Shown here: piece after piece, positions 62,837-64,000 of the stretch
Layout: each line of letters starts with the position of its first letter
Numbering within the stretch: the first letter of the stretch is position 1
From: Beijerinckiaceae bacterium
Lineage (GTDB): Bacteria; Pseudomonadota; Alphaproteobacteria; Rhizobiales; Beijerinckiaceae
Assembly (NCBI GenBank): GCA_004564215.1
Contig: CP024846.1
Location: forward strand, 2,542,001 to 2,606,000
Length of the DNA: 64,000 nt
Direction of reading: 5' to 3'
Translations under genes and position numbers: made by a program
The notes under the pieces: generated by a model
Seen by the model: the letters and a program-made list of their open reading frames with translations, nothing else
Database searches by the model: none
What the model was told of the DNA's origin: nothing

Positions 62837-64000
62837 TCAAATCGACCAGTCGTCGGCGAGGTCGTCGACCCGGTCGATCAGGCCGCGAGCACCCAGCATG
62901 GCGACGATCTGCCCGGCTGCCTGCTCCGCAGTCTGGCCACCGCGGGCAACAATAATTTCAGGGGCTTCGGGCGCTTCATAGCGTTGATCGATCCCGGTAA
63001 AATTCTTGATCTCGCCCGCCATGGCCTTTTTGTAGAGGCCCTTGGGATCGCGGGCGATGCAGTCTTCCAGCGACGTATCGACAAAAATTTCGATAAACTC
63101 CTCCTTGTCGAGGAGGTCCCGCACCATGGCGCGTTCGGCCCGAAACGGCGAAATGAAGGAGCAAAGCACGATGAGGCCCGCGTCGGTCATCAGTTTCGCG
63201 ACTTCGCCGACCCGGCGGATATTTTCGACACGGTCGACTTCAGCAAATCCCAGGTCCTTGTTGAGTCCATGGCGCATATTATCGCCGTCGAGCAAAACGG
63301 TATGGACCCCATGCGCAAACAGCCGCGATTCCACCAAATTGGCAATTGTTGATTTGCCCGAGCCCGAGAGCCCGGTGAACCAGAGAACGGCCGGCTTTTG
63401 ATGCTTGATCCGAGATCGGTCCACCTTGGTGACGTTCAAGCCTTGGCGGTGGACATTAGTTGCCCGGCGCAAACCGAACGCGATCAGACCCGCCGCCGCT
63501 GTGGCATTCGTCACCCGGTCGATCAGAATAAAGGCGCCGGTCGTGCGATTGCTTTTATAGGGGTCGAAGGCGAACGGCGTTGTCGTTGCGAGATTGCAGA
63601 AGCCGACCTCGTTGAGGCTCAAGGTCTTGGCTGCCAGTTCGCCGAGCGTGTTGGGATCGAGCCGATGTTTGAGTTCTGTTACCGTCACGGGAACCGTTCG
63701 GGTTCCGGCCTTCATGAGATAGGAGCGGCCGGGCAACAGCTTGTCATCGCTCATCCAAATGAGATGAGCGGCGAACTGGTCCGACACTTCGGGGCGGTCT
63801 TTTGGATCACACAATATATCGCCGCGCGCGATGTCGAGTTGGTCGGCCAGGGTGAGTGTGATCGCATCTCCCGCCGCCGCGCTTGCAAGGTCTCCGTCGG
63901 CGGTCACGATCCGCTCAACGCGTGATGTGCGGCCGGATCCCGCCACGGTGATTTCATCGCCGGGACGGATGGCCCCGCTTGCGATCGTGCCGGAAAATCC
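62837..64000 (-). CDS. cysNC: Bifunctional sulfate adenylyltransferase subunit 1 / adenylylsulfate kinase (CysN-CysC), 5' end outside window
   Basis: The frame continues past 64000, so the N-terminal part of CysN (GTP-binding domain) is missing. Residues visible from the edge form the middle and C-terminal CysN domains ([21 protein letters not shown]), then a fused CysC kinase with Walker [10 protein letters not shown] and [28 protein letters not shown]. The protein activates sulfate to APS and phosphorylates it to PAPS. This CysN-CysC (NodQ-like) fusion is common in Rhizobiales. The cysD partner would be beyond the edge. Confidence 0.93.
   Translation of the reverse strand, partial: GFSGTIASGAIRPGDEITVAGSGRTSRVERIVTADGDLASAAAGDAITLTLADQLDIARGDILCDPKDRPEVSDQFAAHLIWMSDDKLLPGRSYLMKAGTRTVPVTVTELKHRLDPNTLGELAAKTLSLNEVGFCNLATTTPFAFDPYKSNRTTGAFILIDRVTNATAAAGLIAFGLRRATNVHRQGLNVTKVDRSRIKHQKPAVLWFTGLSGSGKSTIANLVESRLFAHGVHTVLLDGDNMRHGLNKDLGFAEVDRVENIRRVGEVAKLMTDAGLIVLCSFISPFRAERAMVRDLLDKEEFIEIFVDTSLEDCIARDPKGLYKKAMAGEIKNFTGIDQRYEAPEAPEIIVARGGQTAEQAAGQIVAMLGARGLIDRVDDLADDWSI

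Noticed and set aside
1..64000. CRISPR array
   Set aside because: No regularly spaced identical repeats with spacers were found; the 34-bp repeats at 25.6 kb are contiguous and not spacer-separated.

Overview
The window looks like the chromosome of an alphaproteobacterium of the order Hyphomicrobiales, perhaps Beijerinckiaceae or a relative. That placement is inferred from gene order and families, not from a database search. The supporting blocks are bolA / J-domain / cobS / cobT, fabA-fabB-fabI, epmA-epmB next to efp, a phasin, a CC0125-type lipoprotein, GcrA-like zinc modules, and DUF992, DUF2254 and cysNC genes.

Left chromosomal arm (1-19.9 kb). A translation-factor cluster (epmB-like fragment, epmA, divergent efp) is followed by a PRC-barrel protein, bolA, a J-domain protein and the cobalt chelatase genes cobS and cobT. 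Next come an amidohydrolase broken by one in-frame TGA, a Tat-exported sulfatase, two membrane proteins, and two tandem acyltransferase-SGNH genes whose membrane halves are almost identical while their SGNH halves differ. The type II fatty-acid operon fabA-fabB-fabI and a tRNA-Ser(CGA) close the arm.

Integrated island (about 19.87-48.99 kb). A tyrosine integrase lies directly after the tRNA. The last 14 bases of the tRNA recur at 48979-48992, so the whole 29 kb interval reads as one element with attL and attR. Its left third carries integrase, HigBA, an AlpA-type regulator, a primase-polymerase plus RepA-like helicase separated by a frameshift, 34-bp iterons and a second repeat cluster that resembles a replication origin. 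The middle carries AlbA_2 and DUF4238 proteins, many small secreted or lipoprotein genes (a Kazal inhibitor and a beta/gamma-crystallin-like protein among them), GcrA-like mini-proteins, a phasin, an orphan hypX, a GlxA-type and a LuxR-type regulator, and several decayed genes (two yedK remnants, a phospholipase-D-like tail, a LuxR tail). The right end carries three small genes, a terminator and a single phage gene, a 1068-residue tail tape measure protein with a lysozyme-like insert. No capsid, portal or terminase gene is visible.

Right chromosomal arm (49-64 kb). A decayed kdpA-like fragment precedes a complete potassium-uptake operon: a 31-residue membrane peptide, kdpF, kdpA, kdpB, kdpC, kdpD, kdpE, and a truncated ptsN-like gene translationally coupled to kdpE. 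A DUF2254 membrane protein, a short hypX remnant, a DUF992 protein, an L,D-transpeptidase and a partial cysN-cysC fusion complete the window.

The most interesting candidate is the island. It combines an autonomous-replication module and an integration module with a lone tape measure gene, which would fit a phage-satellite-like or decayed prophage element. This is inference and needs comparative data.
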